From NCBI RefSeq assembly GCF_003952225.1, contig NZ_CP034437.1, forward strand, positions 4,850,501-4,914,500: a DNA stretch of 64,000 nt, read 5' to 3'. Source of the stretch: Paenibacillus albus. GTDB taxonomy: Bacteria; Bacillota; Bacilli; Paenibacillales; Paenibacillaceae. Both the position numbers and the translations under genes were made by a program. Positions 62,309-64,000 of this stretch are shown piece by piece; positions within the stretch are counted from its first letter, which is position 1; each line of letters opens with the position of its first letter. A model generated the notes under the pieces. The model was not told where the DNA came from, searched no databases, and worked only from the letters and a program-made list of their open reading frames with translations.

Positions 62309-62815
62309 CTAACTGCCGCGGAGAACGCGCACATCGGCTGACAATACATCTTCACCTTCATACAGCATGAACCGCCCGTCTTGCCACTCAATGCGCAGCA
62401 GCTTCATATCATCGGACTGAAACTGCCACACATATTGCTCGCCGCCCTGCACGAACGGCGTCCGGCCTGTCGTCACGACCAAGCCCGAATATTGCTCCTC
62501 CAGATAAAACATCCGGCCATCTAACTCAAGCTCTGTCGGCACTTCCTCAACGGAATCGAGCCTGCCATCAATTGGCGCATACAGCGCGAACTCCGTCCGT
62601 TCCCGCTCCTCAATGGTCAAGTAGCTGATTGCTGATCCATCCTGCAAAGTAAGCACAACGATGTTCCTCTGGCGGTTATGCAGTCGGCCTACGACTTGGT
62701 AGGTAACAAGCGACACTTCGCACACGTCTCCAGGTCCGATCGTCAGCATGCTCTTCTCTACACGCGGCGGCTCCGGCTTCGCCATAATATTTTTAATCCG
62801 TTTGAATAAACCCAT
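62309..62815 (-). CDS. DUF4178 protein
   Basis: 168 residues, soluble and beta-rich: LTIGPGDVCEVSLVTYQVVG, then DGSAISYLTIEERERTEFAL and EQYVWQFQSDDMKLLRIEWQ. This fits DUF4178, a family found next to pspA, DUF350 and polyamine-related genes. No catalytic residues evident; function unknown. AGGGAG nine bases before ATG 62815. It ends 17 bases before the DUF4247 gene starts. Confidence 0.82.
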   Translation of the reverse strand: MGLFKRIKNIMAKPEPPRVEKSMLTIGPGDVCEVSLVTYQVVGRLHNRQRNIVVLTLQDGSAISYLTIEERERTEFALYAPIDGRLDSVEEVPTELELDGRMFYLEEQYSGLVVTTGRTPFVQGGEQYVWQFQSDDMKLLRIEWQDGRFMLYEGEDVLSADVRVLRGS

Positions 62816-62841
62816 GAGCGATTACTCCCTAATAGTCAAGT

Positions 62842-63246
62842 TTATAGACACGAACCGATAACGAGCGCCCCAGCGACATGCAGAGAGCCTGCAAGCAGCG
62901 CATGCGACATCTTGCCTTCCTTCGTGCCTTCGCCGAGGTCAAGGGAGACCGTCGATCTAAGCGCGACTTCAACCAAGCTCTCAATGAGCAGCAGGATGAC
63001 GAAGGAAATGACCGATGCGAGCAGCGCATCGCCAAGATGATCCGAGCTAGAGATGGATTGTGCCAGAATATAGGCTTGTGCAAGCAGCTTCATAACGAAC
63101 CGGCTCGTCACCGCCACATTCCCCTTCTTGATTTCTTCCAAATCCTTGTACCGCGTAAAAAAGGAATCGATCGCCATCAGCACGACCAGCAGCACCGCAC
63201 CTGCGCCTGTCCATACCAGAATTCCTAGCATCTCATCTAATGTCAT
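62842..63246 (-). CDS. DUF350 membrane protein (YjfL type)
   Basis: 134 residues with four hydrophobic segments in two pairs (LGILVWTGAGAVLLVVLMAI, then the SVISFVILLLIESLVEVALR region), the DUF350 pattern seen in E. coli YjfL. It is presumed to be the integral-membrane partner of the PspA-like protein encoded upstream. GGAGG nine bases before ATG 63246. Followed after 26 bases by the DUF4178 gene. Confidence 0.82.
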   Translation of the reverse strand: MTLDEMLGILVWTGAGAVLLVVLMAIDSFFTRYKDLEEIKKGNVAVTSRFVMKLLAQAYILAQSISSSDHLGDALLASVISFVILLLIESLVEVALRSTVSLDLGEGTKEGKMSHALLAGSLHVAGALVIGSCL

Positions 63247-63293
63247 CGGATTGATCCTCCATCATCAATATGTGCTTATCTGCTTTTGCAAAG

Positions 63294-63343
63294 AAAAAAC
63301 GTCGCCAGGCGTCTGGATTGACCCAGCCTTACCTGCAGACGTT
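63294..63343 (-). terminator. Possible attenuating terminator between pspA and the DUF350 gene
   Basis: Minus strand AACGTCTGCAGG ... CCTGGCGACGTT with inner CTGGG-CCAG hairpin, then TTTTTTC. Two mismatches in the outer stem. Read-through would give less mRNA for the downstream genes than for pspA. Confidence 0.5.
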
Positions 63344-63364
63344 CTTCCTTTGCCAGCACCAAGC

Positions 63365-64000
63365 TTACTCTTTGTTCTCGTATTTCTTCATCAGCGCAGC
63401 AAGCTCGTCGTCGACTTCCTTGTTCTTGCCGAGCGCTTCGAATTCATCGTCAAGCGATTTGGCCTTGCTGTTCATTTCATTGCTCGCCTCTGCCATCGCC
63501 TCAGCATGCAGCATCTTCTCTTCCATGCGCTTCAGGCCAGCCATCGCCGTATCGGAGCTGAATCCTGCCATCGACTTGTTAATATCCGCTTGTGCCTTCG
63601 CAGCCTGGTAACGCGCCACAAGCGTCTCGCGCTTGTTCTTCATCTCGGTCAGCTGACCGCGCATTTCTGTGAGCTTCGCACGAAGATTGTCGGCAGCCGC
63701 TTTATTCTGATCGAAGCTTGCCTTGTACTCGTTACGCTTCTGCTCGGCTGCTCTCTTCTCTTCCAGCGCACGGCGTGCAAGCTCGATGTTCTGAAGGGAT
63801 GCAGCCGTATGAGCTTGTTCTTCACGCTTCGTTACGAGTGCGTCTTGCTCCTCATACAATTGTTTGAACTTCTTCTCGATGGCAATTTGCGAAGCGACTG
63901 CTTTCTCTGCGTCCTCAAGATCTTCCTGCATATCGCGGATGTACTGGTCGGTTAGTTTAACCGGATCCTCTGCTTTTTCAATTAAAGAATATACGTTCGA
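63365..64000 (-). CDS. pspA: PspA/IM30 family protein, 5' end outside window
   Basis: At least 211 residues; the frame stays open to the right edge (residues NVYSLIEKAEDPVKLTDQYI before the first internal Met at 63931), so the start is missing. Nearly all coiled coil: DMQEDLEDAEKAVASQIAIE, the long Ala/Lys/Glu helices, and a short C-terminal acidic end (EVDDELAALMKKYENKE). PspA/LiaH/Vipp1 proteins are ESCRT-III-like and protect or remodel stressed membranes. It heads the operon with DUF350, DUF4178 and DUF4247. Confidence 0.9.
   Translation of the reverse strand, partial: SNVYSLIEKAEDPVKLTDQYIRDMQEDLEDAEKAVASQIAIEKKFKQLYEEQDALVTKREEQAHTAASLQNIELARRALEEKRAAEQKRNEYKASFDQNKAAADNLRAKLTEMRGQLTEMKNKRETLVARYQAAKAQADINKSMAGFSSDTAMAGLKRMEEKMLHAEAMAEASNEMNSKAKSLDDEFEALGKNKEVDDELAALMKKYENKE

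Noticed and set aside
1-64000. CRISPR array, tRNA, rRNA, insertion sequence or prophage
   Set aside because: I looked for regularly spaced repeats, tRNA-like cloverleaf sequences, transposase motifs and phage structural genes and found none.

Overview
The window looks like chromosomal core DNA of an endospore-forming, low-to-mid GC Firmicute, most likely Paenibacillus or a close relative (Paenibacillaceae). The pointers are Bacillus-type regulatory RNAs (two T-boxes), AGGAGG-type ribosome sites with frequent GTG/TTG starts, CcpA, AcuA/AcuC, YlbF/YlbG, YlaN, YtxJ, FloT/YuaF, a gerP spore-coat operon, and sequence types typical of Paenibacillus (for example an EPSP synthase with an altered substrate loop). 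I see no rRNA, tRNA, CRISPR array, insertion sequence or prophage. The genus is inferred from protein character, not from a marker search.

Layout, left to right. 1-10 kb: end of rqcH, a PHP phosphoesterase and LysR regulator, a lone hypothetical gene, ylbF-ylbG, an XPB-type helicase coupled to a helicase-associated partner, a CBS-pair protein and an M20 amidohydrolase. 10-19 kb: a YugN-like gene followed by ftsW, an Asp23-like gene, a Ca2+/H+ exchanger, ylaN, an HPr-like protein without the phosphorylatable histidine, an M29 aminopeptidase, a lipoprotein, a GAF-GGDEF diguanylate cyclase and rpsD with its own promoter and long leader. 19-30 kb: yuaF-floT membrane-domain genes, tyrS under a T-box, a class A penicillin-binding protein with two Fn3 domains, then acsA divergent from acuA-acuC. 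30-42 kb: ccpA-mtnN, ytxJ and a zinc-ribbon gene, a DJ-1/PfpI protein, a glucose/GlcNAc-type IICBA permease translationally coupled to Enzyme I, a CoA-binding protein, aroK-aroA and gnd. 42-49 kb: hypothetical genes, a GerT-like Hsp20-fold gene divergent from gerP(A/F)-B-C-D-E, a YjcZ-like small protein, thrS under a T-box and an unrecognised membrane-anchored gene. 49-58 kb: glycogen operon glgB-glgC-glgD-glgA ending in a GH15 glucoamylase-like gene. 58-64 kb: an iron-type alcohol dehydrogenase, an AraC regulator, an LplT-like MFS protein, and the operon pspA-DUF350-DUF4178-DUF4247, whose pspA runs off the right edge.

Carbon control links several parts: CcpA is encoded here, and near-consensus cre sites lie on the predicted promoters of the PTS permease operon and of acsA. 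AcsA activity is expected to be set by AcuA (acetylation) and AcuC (deacetylation) from the opposite strand. The most interesting candidates for further work are the pspA-DUF350-DUF4178-DUF4247 membrane-stress module, the XPB/partner helicase pair, the His-less HPr-like protein, the matched divergent sporulation promoters at gerT/gerP, and the orphan gene at 48978-49712.
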